Of a stretch of DNA of 64,000 nucleotides, positions 43,389 to 52,213 are shown one piece after another. Position numbers and translations under genes: made by a program. The notes beneath the pieces were generated by a model, which saw only the letters and a program-made list of their open reading frames with translations, did not search any database and was not told the DNA's origin. How positions within the stretch are numbered: the first letter of the stretch is position 1; each line of letters opens with the position of its first letter. Source of the stretch: Hyphomicrobiaceae bacterium. GTDB taxonomy: Bacteria > Pseudomonadota > Alphaproteobacteria > Rhizobiales > Hyphomicrobiaceae. The DNA lies in contig JACKJH010000003.1 in NCBI GenBank assembly GCA_020638055.1, positions 496,001-560,000 on the forward strand, written 5' to 3'.

Positions 43389-44204
43389 TCAGTGTCCTGG
43401 GTGCAGCGCGTCGTTGAGGTACATGCAGGTCAAGATTGCAAACACGTAGGCCTGCAGGAATGCGACCAGGAATTCGAGCGCGGTCATCGCCGTCGCCATG
43501 GTCAGCGGCAGGATGGACAGGATGCCGTAGGCGCCGCCCGCACCAAGCAACATGATGATGAAACCGGCGAAGACCTTGAGTGTGATGTGGCCTGCAAGCA
43601 TGTTCGCAAACAGACGAACCGAATGACTGACCGGGCGCGACAGGAACGAAATGATCTCAATCGCGACGACGAGCGGCAGGATCACCAGTGGCACACCTGA
43701 CGGCACAAACAGCTTGAAGAAACCAAAGCCGTTCTTGGTGAAACCCAGGATCAGCACCGTCACGAAAACCAGTAGTGCCAAGCCGGCCGTCACCGCCAGA
43801 TGGCTGGTTGAGGTAAAGAACCCCGGGATCATGCCGAACATGTTGAGCGTCAGGATGAAAATGAAGATCGTGAAGACCAGCGGGAAGAACTTCATATAAT
43901 CATGGCCGTGACCATGCCCATGTCCTTCGTCATGCCCTTGGCCCATGGTGTCGCGCATCATGCCGGCAACGAACTCGTACATCACCTCTGAAAGAGATTG
44001 CATACGCGTTGGCACCAGCGAGCGCCCCTGCATGGACAGGATCAGGAAGGCTGAAACGACAACAACCGCCAACACCATGAACAGCGCCGAGTTGGTGAAT
44101 GTGGCGTCAAAGCCAAACAATTCGATTGGTATAAGCCTTTTGATCTCGAACTGGTGAATCGGATCCGGCATGCTGCCGCCACCGCCATGAGATTCAGCTG
44201 CCAC
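43389..44204 (-). CDS. atpB: ATP synthase F0 subunit a
   Basis: Stator subunit of the proton channel. Start GTG 44204 is chosen because GGGGG lies about six bases upstream; TTG 44210 and ATG 44171 (MPDPIHQFEI) are alternatives. About 271 residues with several helices; the essential Arg is in SHSVRLFANMLAGH and the C-terminal helix has ALEFLVAFLQAYVFAIL. A His-rich insert HDEGHGHGHGHDYMKFFP lies between the first and second helices, which most homologues lack or have shorter. Confidence 0.94.
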   Translation of the reverse strand: MAAESHGGGGSMPDPIHQFEIKRLIPIELFGFDATFTNSALFMVLAVVVVSAFLILSMQGRSLVPTRMQSLSEVMYEFVAGMMRDTMGQGHDEGHGHGHGHDYMKFFPLVFTIFIFILTLNMFGMIPGFFTSTSHLAVTAGLALLVFVTVLILGFTKNGFGFFKLFVPSGVPLVILPLVVAIEIISFLSRPVSHSVRLFANMLAGHITLKVFAGFIIMLLGAGGAYGILSILPLTMATAMTALEFLVAFLQAYVFAILTCMYLNDALHPGH

Positions 44205-44222
44205 GTTCAACCCCCAAGGTTG

Positions 44223-44636
44223 TCAATCGTCATCACCGTCCGGCAAATCCTTGCCGATGTTTCCGCCGGTTTCGCGTGTAATATCGGTTTGCAGCCGATT
44301 GTATCCACGTACCACGTTGAGCACACCGGCGGCGAAACCCAACAAGAAAAATAACAGCGACAGCCAGGGCTTCGTCCCAAGGAGCATGTCGAGCCCGTAA
44401 CCGATCGCAGCGCCCACCAAAACGGCGCCGACAAGTTCCGAGCCCATCTTCAGGCCCTGAGCCATCCCCTGCCCACGTGTGGCGGAGCCTTCATGCCCTC
44501 TTTTATTGGCAGCCCTTTCAGTGCGTGCCTTCCCGAGCTTCTTACCAAGGTCGGAAATGCGGCGCTCGAAAAGGGCCTTGTCCTCAGGGCTAAGCTGACC
44601 CCGGTGCCGGTCTTGTCCATCATTGGAATTCGCCAT
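44223..44636 (-). CDS. atpI: ATP synthase protein I (AtpI)
   Basis: Small membrane protein that helps assemble the c ring or carries Mg. 137 residues: a charged N-terminal half, then two membrane helices MGSELVGAVLVGAAIGYGLDML and WLSLLFFLLGFAAGVLNVV, in the AtpI/Tim44-like pattern. First gene of the F0 operon; F1 genes are not in this window, as usual for Alphaproteobacteria. Confidence 0.9.
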   Translation of the reverse strand: MANSNDGQDRHRGQLSPEDKALFERRISDLGKKLGKARTERAANKRGHEGSATRGQGMAQGLKMGSELVGAVLVGAAIGYGLDMLLGTKPWLSLLFFLLGFAAGVLNVVRGYNRLQTDITRETGGNIGKDLPDGDDD

Positions 44637-44824
44637 TTAGGTCAAGCCCGAAAATCCAGGAGTTCGGCCCTCCTGAGAGGGTCGAATGCGGCGCACCATA
44701 GTTGTGGCCAATAGGGGTGTCAAGAAAACCAGACCCCCGACAAAAGACGTGATTCCAAGTGAAAACCGGACCTGCGAAAGCGCTCGTAAAACAGGTTTGA
44801 AAGGCAGCATCTCCTGGTCTGACC

Positions 44825-44892
44825 AGAGCATTTTCCGAGGAAGTGGATACCGGTTCGTCGCAGAAAATGTGACCAAACCAATAAGCGCTCTG
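44825..44892. repeat. Single family A repeat
   Basis: GAGCATTTTCCGAGGAAGTG...CGGTTCGTCGCAGAAAATG with an added AGCGCTCT end. One arm has GAGGAA where other copies have GACGAA, a one-sided mismatch. Upstream of atpI, in a 297-base gap without genes. Confidence 0.8.
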
Positions 44893-44933
44893 TGCATGGT
44901 TACAGGTGCACGAAAACGCGTCGCTACCCGCGT

Positions 44934-45560
44934 TCAACCATTCAGTGAACGAAGTATGTTCGTGCGCGCTTGCACCTCATATTTGTTGCGCATACGGACA
45001 GTTGCATAGATTGACGGGCGGTTAAGGAAAGATTGCAGCACAGCGCGGCGGCCCGATTGGAACAGGGTGTCTGACACCCATGCATATTCCTGGCGGACTT
45101 GCCGTTCATATTCGTCAAAGCGATCCTGCGGCTGACCAAGGATCGCCAGGTCGATATCAACGAGCAACTGGGCATCCAAACTGGCTGGCGCGGTGTCATG
45201 CTTGGTTGCCAGGATCAGCTCTGCCACCGAATCCGCCAAGTCGATGGGTAGCGCCGCTTTCGTGATCGTAGCCCGCGCAAGGTCCGCGCTTTGTTCTTCG
45301 TTATCCTTCGCGGCAGTCTCATAGATGGCATCGTGAAACCAAAGGGCCAACGCGATCCGGTCTGGCGAATTAGCCAGGTCCCGAGCCTCGTCCAGCTCCG
45401 CAAAGCAATGTTCCAGATGGGCAAGATTGTGATAGGCGCGATGCGGTTCGCCATAGCGCTTCAGAAGGTCCTCGCAGATGGACCTCCCGTGCTCAAGCGC
45501 ACCAAGCCGCTGCCACATTGCGGTCCATCGCTCCAGCAGAGCCATTTCATGCTTGTTCAT
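44934..45560 (-). CDS. HD-domain metal-dependent phosphohydrolase
   Basis: 208 residues. The HD metal site is visible as YHNLAHLEHC (His44, His48), LALWFHDAIY (His75, Asp76) and ATKHDTAP. This matches the predicted HD phosphohydrolase family found in many bacteria; the nucleotide or other phosphate substrate is unknown. Next to smc on the same strand with 25 bases between. Confidence 0.85.
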   Translation of the reverse strand: MNKHEMALLERWTAMWQRLGALEHGRSICEDLLKRYGEPHRAYHNLAHLEHCFAELDEARDLANSPDRIALALWFHDAIYETAAKDNEEQSADLARATITKAALPIDLADSVAELILATKHDTAPASLDAQLLVDIDLAILGQPQDRFDEYERQVRQEYAWVSDTLFQSGRRAVLQSFLNRPSIYATVRMRNKYEVQARTNILRSLNG

Positions 45561-45585
45561 CAGAATTTGTCAGGCTCCCCTGACT

Positions 45586-48500
45586 TTAACTTGCTTCCAG
45601 GAAGCTGTGCGCGGTTTCCAGGTTAACTGATACCAGTTGGGAAACGCCTTTCTCCGCCATTGTCACGCCAAACAGCCGGTTCATGCGCGACATCGTCATG
45701 GGATGATGGGTAATTACCAGAAAGCGGGTATCGGTATCGGCTGCCATCTTTTCCATCAACGTGCAGAAACGGTCGACGTTGGCATCGTCGAGCGGTGCAT
45801 CCACCTCGTCCAGCACGCAGATTGGCGAGGGGTTAGTGAGGAAGACCGCAAAGATCAGCGACAGCGCGGTTAACGTTTGTTCGCCACCCGACAAGAGCGA
45901 CAGCGTCGCCGGTTTTTTGCCCGGCGGCCGGGCGATGATCTCAAGGCCGCCTTCAAGCGGGTCGTCGCCCTCGATCATTTCCAGTCGAGCTTCGCCTCCA
46001 CCAAACAGGGTCGTAAACAAAGATCCAAAATGACGGTTCACCGTGTGAAAGGCGTCATCCAGCCGCTTCTTGGCTTCACGGTTGAGCTGACTAATGGCGC
46101 CACGCAGCTTGCCAATCGCCACTTCGACGTCCCGCCTTTCGGCATCGAGCGTTTCAAACTGCTCGGCCATGCTGACAAGCTCATCATCCGCAGCCAGGTT
46201 GACGCCGCCGAGGCGATCTCGATCACTCTTCAGTTTTGCAAGGCGCCGCTCCACGTCGTCAATCGGCGGCAGTTCATCGCCAGGTTCAAAGCCTGCCAGC
46301 GGCAAGCAGCCTTCCGGAACCACACCGAGGTTCTCGCGGATGCGGCGCGCCTCGTCCTGGCGGCGTTGACGCGCGTTCTCCAGGTGCGCTTCAACCCGCG
46401 CGCGCGTTTCCCGGCCACTGGTCACGGAACTTTGCGCGCCCTTGAGAGCCCGGCGGGCCTCGTTAAGCGTGGTTTCGCCAGCGGCAAGTTCATCGGCGGC
46501 CTGGCTGCGTTCAGCCTCTGCAGAACCAACCGTATTCAACAGGATTTCACGGCGCGCATTGAGCTTGCCCGGCAGGTCCGTCATTCCGTCCAACTCCGCG
46601 CTGGTGGCACCGGCTCGCTCATTGAGCCTTTCAACCTGCTGCTCAGCACTTTTAAGCCGCACGTGCCAGCGCTCGCGGTCAGCGATTCCCGCAGAGCGCC
46701 GGTCCGCACGGCTTTGCCTGGACCGGGATAATTCCGAAGCATTGGCAAATGCCGTGGCAACTGTCGAACGCGCGGCAACGGCCGCGTCGCGTGCGCCAGC
46801 AAGGTCGGCGTTGATGGCATCGATTGGAGCCAGTGCAGCAATTGCTTCAGAACTATCTGCTTCGCGCTGGGTCGCCTCCGCCAAATCCTGTCCAACACGG
46901 GCACGGGCTTCTGTTATCGAGGCAAGACGTAGTTCGGTTTGGCGTACCTGTCGTTCAATCTCCGCATGACTTTTGCGAACTTGCGTTAACTCGGTTTGCA
47001 AGTTGCGCCAATTGCTCGTCAGCTCGCGCTTTTCCGTTTCCGCTTCGGCAAGCAAATTCGCCACCGCCGCTGCCGTCGCGGCATGCGCATCAGATTTTGC
47101 CCAGGCGACCTCTTCCTCGCCACTTAGAACGGCAAGGCGGTTTCTTTGCGCAAGCCTCTGGGCCGCGGCCGTAGTGCCATCTGCCGCCGCCACAAATCCG
47201 TCCCACCGCCAAAGATCACCCTCGCGGCTGACAAGACGCTGCCCCGGACGCAGACTGGATTGCAACGCTGCCCCTTCATCCCGGCCGACAATACCAATCT
47301 GCTTCAATCGGCGCAGCAATTCCGCCGGAGCCTCGACACGATCCGAAAGCCGCATAACACCTTCGGGCAATGGCGGGTCATCTGATCCGGTACTGATAAA
47401 GGTCCAATGGATCGATGCTGCATTGGCATCATCCCCCGCCGGCGCGTCAAGATCATCGCCAAGTGCCGCGCCGAGAGCGGCTTCATACCCTGGATCCACC
47501 TTGAGCTGATCCAGCGCTGCCGTCAGGTCGTCGGTCTGGGGCACCACCAGCAACCGTGAAAGTGTTGCACGCTCGGTGACCAGTGCATTGAGGTCAAGCC
47601 GGGCGGCCTCCGCAGCCTCCCGCTTCTGCTTCAGATCGGCGGTTAGGCCAACAACGGTTTCTTCAATGAGAGTGGACTTTTCCTCGGTTTCCGCAAGACG
47701 GTTGGCCAGTTCGGTTGCTCGTTCTTCAAGCTCCGTGTGTTGCGCGCGATCTGCCGACCGGGCACGAACCTCTTGCTCTTGCGCCGCAAGTCCGTCGAAT
47801 TGGCGCTTGAGTCGGTCGCGGGTCGCGCGGTGTTCAAGTGCTGCCGCCTCCAGGGCGCGCCGCGTGGCCCGTTCTTCAGCGGAACGCTGGGTCACATCTG
47901 CAAGCGCCTCCTCGGCGGCATTGAGCGCGACCTGCGCCGCCCTGTGCTTTGCGTTGGCCCGTGCTTCGTCATCGGCCGACGCTTCATCCAACTCATCCAG
48001 CGCAACGATCTCCGCATCCAGCCGTGCGATCAGATCCTTGGCTTCACCGATTAGAGTCTCTTCGCGAATAAGATCGGCAGTGAGCTGTTGTGCCCGTGCT
48101 TCAAGTTCGCGTTGGCGGTCGGTGGCCTGCTGCGCTTCTTTCTCGAAATTCTCTACCTCCACCTTCACACGATGCAGCGCGGCGGCCTTTTCGGCTTCCC
48201 TTTGTCGTAGCGGCGGCAGCGCTTCAGCAAATTCGGTTTCGGCCTTGATCGCGTTGGCTTCCTCAGCCAGCGCCGCCGTTAGTGTTTCGAGCGCCTCACG
48301 CAGGTTTGCCTCGCCACGGTCCACCTGAGCCTGCGCTTCCGTCCACGTGAGATGCGCAAGCAAAGCCTCTTGTTTGCGAAGTTCCTCCGACAGCTCTTTA
48401 TAACGGCGCGCCTGCCGTGCCTGCCGCTTCAGGCTGTCGATCTGTGAGGTGACCTGACCAAGCACATCTGCAATGCGCGCAAGGTTCGTCTCGGCGGCTT

Positions 48501-49053
48501 TGAGGCGAAGTTCGGCGTCGTGGCGGCGCGAGTGCAGTCCGGCAACGCCTGCGGCATCCTCCAAAATGCGGCGGCGCTGCTCGGGTTTGGCGTTGACGAT
48601 TTCACCTATTTGCCCCTGGCGCACCAGCGCCGGCGAACGCGCACCTGTGGCCGCATCCTCAAACAGGATTTTGATGTCGCGAGCACGCGCTTCCTTGCCA
48701 TTGATCCGGTAGGCCGACCCTGCGTCACGCTCGATGCGGCGCGTGATCTCGATTGTGTCACGATCGTTGAGTTCAGCGGGTGCATGACGTTCTGAATTAT
48801 CCAGAAACATCGTGACTTCGGCTGCAACACGTGCAGGGCGCGTGGTCGTACCTGAAAAGATCACATCTTCCATGGCCGACGCGCGCATCGACTTGTAGGA
48901 AGTTTCGCCCATCACCCAGCGGAGCGCTTCCAGCAGGTTGGACTTGCCGCAACCGTTCGGGCCGACAACGCCCGTCAGCCCGGGCTCGACGACGAGTTCG
49001 GTCGGTTCGACAAAGGACTTGAAGCCCAGCAATCTCAGTCTGGAAATCTTCAT
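45586..49053 (-). CDS. smc: Chromosome segregation protein SMC
   Basis: DNA-organising ATPase of the condensin complex, 1155 residues. Walker A GPNGCGKS (31-38) in the N-terminal head; two long coiled coils (about 170-500 and 650-950) around a hinge domain (about 500-640, with DPGYEAALGAALGDDLDAP); C-terminal head with signature LSGGEQTLTALSLI and Walker B PICVLDEVDAPLDDANV. Complete. In related genomes smc lies next to dsbA, dciA-like and mutY; here about 5.4 kb of other genes intervene. Confidence 0.96.
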   Translation of the reverse strand: MKISRLRLLGFKSFVEPTELVVEPGLTGVVGPNGCGKSNLLEALRWVMGETSYKSMRASAMEDVIFSGTTTRPARVAAEVTMFLDNSERHAPAELNDRDTIEITRRIERDAGSAYRINGKEARARDIKILFEDAATGARSPALVRQGQIGEIVNAKPEQRRRILEDAAGVAGLHSRRHDAELRLKAAETNLARIADVLGQVTSQIDSLKRQARQARRYKELSEELRKQEALLAHLTWTEAQAQVDRGEANLREALETLTAALAEEANAIKAETEFAEALPPLRQREAEKAAALHRVKVEVENFEKEAQQATDRQRELEARAQQLTADLIREETLIGEAKDLIARLDAEIVALDELDEASADDEARANAKHRAAQVALNAAEEALADVTQRSAEERATRRALEAAALEHRATRDRLKRQFDGLAAQEQEVRARSADRAQHTELEERATELANRLAETEEKSTLIEETVVGLTADLKQKREAAEAARLDLNALVTERATLSRLLVVPQTDDLTAALDQLKVDPGYEAALGAALGDDLDAPAGDDANAASIHWTFISTGSDDPPLPEGVMRLSDRVEAPAELLRRLKQIGIVGRDEGAALQSSLRPGQRLVSREGDLWRWDGFVAAADGTTAAAQRLAQRNRLAVLSGEEEVAWAKSDAHAATAAAVANLLAEAETEKRELTSNWRNLQTELTQVRKSHAEIERQVRQTELRLASITEARARVGQDLAEATQREADSSEAIAALAPIDAINADLAGARDAAVAARSTVATAFANASELSRSRQSRADRRSAGIADRERWHVRLKSAEQQVERLNERAGATSAELDGMTDLPGKLNARREILLNTVGSAEAERSQAADELAAGETTLNEARRALKGAQSSVTSGRETRARVEAHLENARQRRQDEARRIRENLGVVPEGCLPLAGFEPGDELPPIDDVERRLAKLKSDRDRLGGVNLAADDELVSMAEQFETLDAERRDVEVAIGKLRGAISQLNREAKKRLDDAFHTVNRHFGSLFTTLFGGGEARLEMIEGDDPLEGGLEIIARPPGKKPATLSLLSGGEQTLTALSLIFAVFLTNPSPICVLDEVDAPLDDANVDRFCTLMEKMAADTDTRFLVITHHPMTMSRMNRLFGVTMAEKGVSQLVSVNLETAHSFLEAS

Positions 49054-49521
49054 CGGTAAGGCGTGGTCACTTTTCCCGTTTGTTCATGGCGCAAGCCAGA
49101 GTTTGTGCATGCAGGCACCAGCCGACATGCCAGCCATTTTCGCCCGATTCTGGGGCAAGAGTCAGCGGTTGCCTTCAATACCCGGTGGATTGATTTCCAA
49201 AATACATCAATGTGCAGCGCCGCCAAATAAGCACGTTATGCACAACACTTGCCCCAAGCCGCAGTGTTGGTTGCAGTAAAGCAATAATTGCGACAGCCAA
49301 GCGCTTGCTGGGGTGTGAAAAAGCGTTGATGTCGACGTGCGCTCAAGCCAGATTTATTGCGCAAGTGAATTGAAATATATTGCAAAAATGAATTGCAGCA
49401 ATAGATCAGATGTCCCTTGAAACGCGAATGCTTCACCATTACCCTAAAATGAAAACTTCGTTGCGAGACGAACCAATCTTCAAAAACCGGTTCGCACAAT
49501 GGAGATCTAGGAGGAAACGGA
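49054..49521. other. Promoter gap upstream of fccA
   Basis: 468 bases between divergent smc and fccA. AT-richer than the genes; GGAGATCTAGGAGGAAACGG before fccA holds its strong ribosome site. No repeat family or gene is seen. Confidence 0.5.
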
Positions 49522-50289
49522 ATGGGTGCTGTCGACCGTGCGGTTCACCCGCGCACGCTTGATGCTTTTTATTGCGTACTCTCATTACGCGGCATCGCTA
49601 TAGCAATCACCTTGATATTTGGGTGCGGCTTGGCCGCCACAGGCGCCATTGCGCAAGACGGCAAGGCCCTCTTTAAGGTCTGTAAGGCATGCCACGAAAT
49701 TGGCGAGGGTGCACACAACAAGGTTGGTCCCCACCTTGACGGCATTGTCGGTCGCACGGCTGGTAGCGTTCAAGGGTTCAGGTATTCCAAGGCGATGGTC
49801 GAAGCTGGCAGCGACGGCATTGTCTGGAACGAAAAAAACCTGATGAAATTTCTTGAGAAGCCAAGCCACTTCATCCCTGGAAGCCGCATGTCGTACCGCG
49901 GCATGGCAGATGAAAAAAAGCGCGCTGAACTCATCGCATGGCTGGGCAAGGCGTCTTCTGCAAAGCCAGCCGAGAACCCTGCAAAGCCGACTTACATTCC
50001 TCCAAGCGACGCAGCACGAAGTTTTACCGACGTCGTACTGGCACAAAAAGGTGATCCTGAGTATGGCGAGTATCTCGCCGGCGAATGCGTCACCTGCCAC
50101 CAGCAAAGCGGCCATGCCGAGGGCATTCCTTCCATCGTTGGCTTGCCCGAGGACTATTTCGTACACGCATTGTTTGAATACAAGACCAATGTTCGACAGA
50201 ATGAAGTGATGAAACTTCGGGTGATAAATCTCAACAACGAGGAGATTGCAGCGCTTGCTGCATACTTCGGTAAACTGGAGCCCAATTAA
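49522..50289 (+). CDS. fccA: Dihaem cytochrome c, probable FccA subunit
   Basis: Periplasmic electron acceptor partner of the flavoprotein gene that follows. 255 residues with a signal segment at about 22-44 (RGIAIAITLIFGCGLAATGA). Two haem sites: CKACH (54-58) in a cytochrome c2-like domain (NKVGPHLDGIVGRTAGS, Met ligand probably in PGSRMSYRGM) and CVTCH (189-193) in a second domain ending AALAAYFGKLEPN. The first domain looks like a class I c2-type cytochrome; the second like FccA. Strong GGAGG ribosome site. Confidence 0.85.
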   Translation: MGAVDRAVHPRTLDAFYCVLSLRGIAIAITLIFGCGLAATGAIAQDGKALFKVCKACHEIGEGAHNKVGPHLDGIVGRTAGSVQGFRYSKAMVEAGSDGIVWNEKNLMKFLEKPSHFIPGSRMSYRGMADEKKRAELIAWLGKASSAKPAENPAKPTYIPPSDAARSFTDVVLAQKGDPEYGEYLAGECVTCHQQSGHAEGIPSIVGLPEDYFVHALFEYKTNVRQNEVMKLRVINLNNEEIAALAAYFGKLEPN

Positions 50290-50359
50290 TTGAGGGACGA
50301 CCTAAATTAGCGACGACTTGGATTAGGCACGACGACTTGAAACAGGTAAGGAGAATGAT

Positions 50360-51634
50360 ATGACGGCATTGACCCGCAGGCACTTTGGATTGGTTCTGGG
50401 TGCAGGAGCTGCAACGTTGGCGATGCCCGCCTATCTTCGCAGCCAAGGCAAGCCGAAGGTTGTAGTTATCGGCGGTGGTGCAGGCGGTGCGACGGCCGCG
50501 CGCTATATCGCCAAGGATTCTGAAGGTGCCATCGATGTCACCTTGATCGACGAGTCCAATAAGTACACCACCTGCTTCTTTTCAAATCTCTACCTGGGCG
50601 GCTACCGGGACTTCAACTCCATCACTCATGGCTACGATAAGCTGGAGTCGAACTATGGAATCAAAAAGGTGACCGGTCGGGCGAAAAGCGTCGACCGCGC
50701 CGCCAAGACGGTGACGATGGAAGACGGTTCCACCATCCCCTATGACCGCCTTGTCATCGCGCCAGGCATCGACTTCGTCTGGGATTCCGTCAATGGATAC
50801 TCGGAAGAAGCAAGCAAGGTCGCCCCGCATGCCTGGAAAGCTGGGCCGCAGACCGAACTCCTGAAATCCAAGCTCGATGCCGTCGAAAACGGCCAGACCA
50901 TCATCATGGTTGCTCCACCCAATCCATATCGCTGCCCACCCGGTCCCTATGAGCGTGTTTCGATGATGGCGCATGTGCTGAAAAAGAAGGGTCTGAAAGA
51001 CGCCAAGATCATCGTCCTCGACACCAAGGAGAAGTTTTCCAAACAGGCGCTTTTCCAGGAAGGTTGGCAAAAGTACTACCAGGGTATGATTGAGTGGTAC
51101 GCACCGTCAGTGCATGGCGGCATAAAGAGCGTCGATGTCGGTGCCGGCACCGTGACAACCGATCTCGACACCTTCAAAGGCGCGATGCTCAACATCATTC
51201 CAGCACAAAAGGCCGGAGCGATCGCAGCCGCCGCCGGCGTTGCCAACGATTCAGGTTTCTGCCCGATCGACGCCAGCTCGATGCGCTCCACGATGGACGA
51301 GAATATCTTCGTCATCGGTGACGCTTCGATTGCCGGCGCCATGCCCAAGTCTGCATTTTCGGCAAACAGCCAGGCCAAGGTTGCCGCCATGAACGTGCGC
51401 GGCGATCTGATCAAGTCTAAGGTGTTTCCGGCAAAATATTCCAACACCTGCTGGAGCCTGATTGAGACGGACGATGGCGTTAAGGTCGGCGCACAATATT
51501 CTCCAGCCGATGGCAAGATCGCCGCCAACTCGACCTTCATCAGCCAGACCAAGGAAGAAGACGCACTACGCAAAGCGAACTACGAAGAATCCGTTGGCTG
51601 GTACACCGGCATCGTCACTGACATCTTCGGCTAG
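50360..51634 (+). CDS. fccB: Flavocytochrome c sulfide dehydrogenase, flavoprotein subunit
   Basis: Oxidises sulfide and passes electrons to the cytochrome. 424 residues. Tat-type signal TRRHFGLVLGAGAATLAMP; FAD-binding KVVVIGGGAGGATAARYI. Three cysteines match those of characterised FccB once about 30 leader residues are subtracted: Cys72 (TTCFFSN, covalent FAD in Allochromatium), Cys192 (YRCPPGPYERV) and Cys364 (NTCWSLIE), the redox disulfide pair. GDASIAGAMPKSAFSA is the second FAD contact. 70 bases after fccA. The TAG stop is shared with the first base of the repeat array. Confidence 0.92.
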   Translation: MTALTRRHFGLVLGAGAATLAMPAYLRSQGKPKVVVIGGGAGGATAARYIAKDSEGAIDVTLIDESNKYTTCFFSNLYLGGYRDFNSITHGYDKLESNYGIKKVTGRAKSVDRAAKTVTMEDGSTIPYDRLVIAPGIDFVWDSVNGYSEEASKVAPHAWKAGPQTELLKSKLDAVENGQTIIMVAPPNPYRCPPGPYERVSMMAHVLKKKGLKDAKIIVLDTKEKFSKQALFQEGWQKYYQGMIEWYAPSVHGGIKSVDVGAGTVTTDLDTFKGAMLNIIPAQKAGAIAAAAGVANDSGFCPIDASSMRSTMDENIFVIGDASIAGAMPKSAFSANSQAKVAAMNVRGDLIKSKVFPAKYSNTCWSLIETDDGVKVGAQYSPADGKIAANSTFISQTKEEDALRKANYEESVGWYTGIVTDIFG

Positions 51635-52028
51635 AGCATGTTTAGCCGAAGTGTGCAGCGGTTCGGCGTGAAAAACATGCTCCAGATCAAAGAGCATGTT
51701 TAGCCGAAGTGTGCAGCGGTTCGGCGTGAAAAACATGCTCCAGATCAAAGAGCATGTTTAGCCGAAGTGTACACGGTTCGGCGTGAAAAACATGCCCCAG
51801 ACGAAAGAGCATGTTTAGCCGAAGTGTGAAGCGGTTCGGCGTGAAAAACATGCTCCAGATCAAAGAGCATGTTTAGCCGAAGTGTGCAGCGGTTCGGCGT
51901 GAAAAACATGCTCCAGATCAAAGAGCATGTTTAGCCGAAGTGTAGACGGTTCGGCGTGAAAAACATGCCCCAGACGAAAGAGCATGTTTAGCCGAAGTGT
52001 GGAGCGGTTCGGCGTGAAAAACATGCTC
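51634..52028. repeat. Tandem array of seven family B repeats
   Basis: Units begin at 51634, 51692, 51750, 51807, 51865, 51923 and 51980, a period of 57-58 bases. Each is an imperfect palindrome, GAGCATGTTT..CCGAA / TTCGG..AAACATGCTC. Units 3 and 6 share ACGG loops and CATGCCCC ends, so the array looks like duplicated triplets. Sits between convergent fccB and the MFS gene. Confidence 0.93.
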
Positions 52029-52037
52029 CAGATCAAA

Positions 52038-52135
52038 GAGCATTTTCCGACGAAGTGGACGCCGGTTCGTCGAAGAAAATGGGACCAAACAAAAGGCTAG
52101 AGCGCCGATCCGATTCTATCGGATCGGCGCTCTAG
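52038..52135. repeat. Family A composite repeat closing the array
   Basis: GAGCATTTTCCGACGAAGTG...TTCGTCGAAGAAAATG hairpin followed by a perfect CTAGAGCGCCGATCCGAT/ATCGGATCGGCGCTCTAG hairpin, the longest unbroken version of the second stem in the window. It may end transcription of fccB. Confidence 0.88.
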
Positions 52136-52213
52136 TTGTTCAGTCCCGCAGAGAGGTGGGCCGGACCGGGGTTGAAACTAATCAGCTCCTCGGTCCAGCA
52201 TTATAGGATGGGC

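Noticed and set aside
45877..46731. Plus-strand frame of 284 codons
   Set aside because: Shadow within the smc coiled-coil region.
51634..52028. CRISPR array
   Set aside because: The units are contiguous palindromes with a 57-58 base period and no unique spacers; no cas genes are present.
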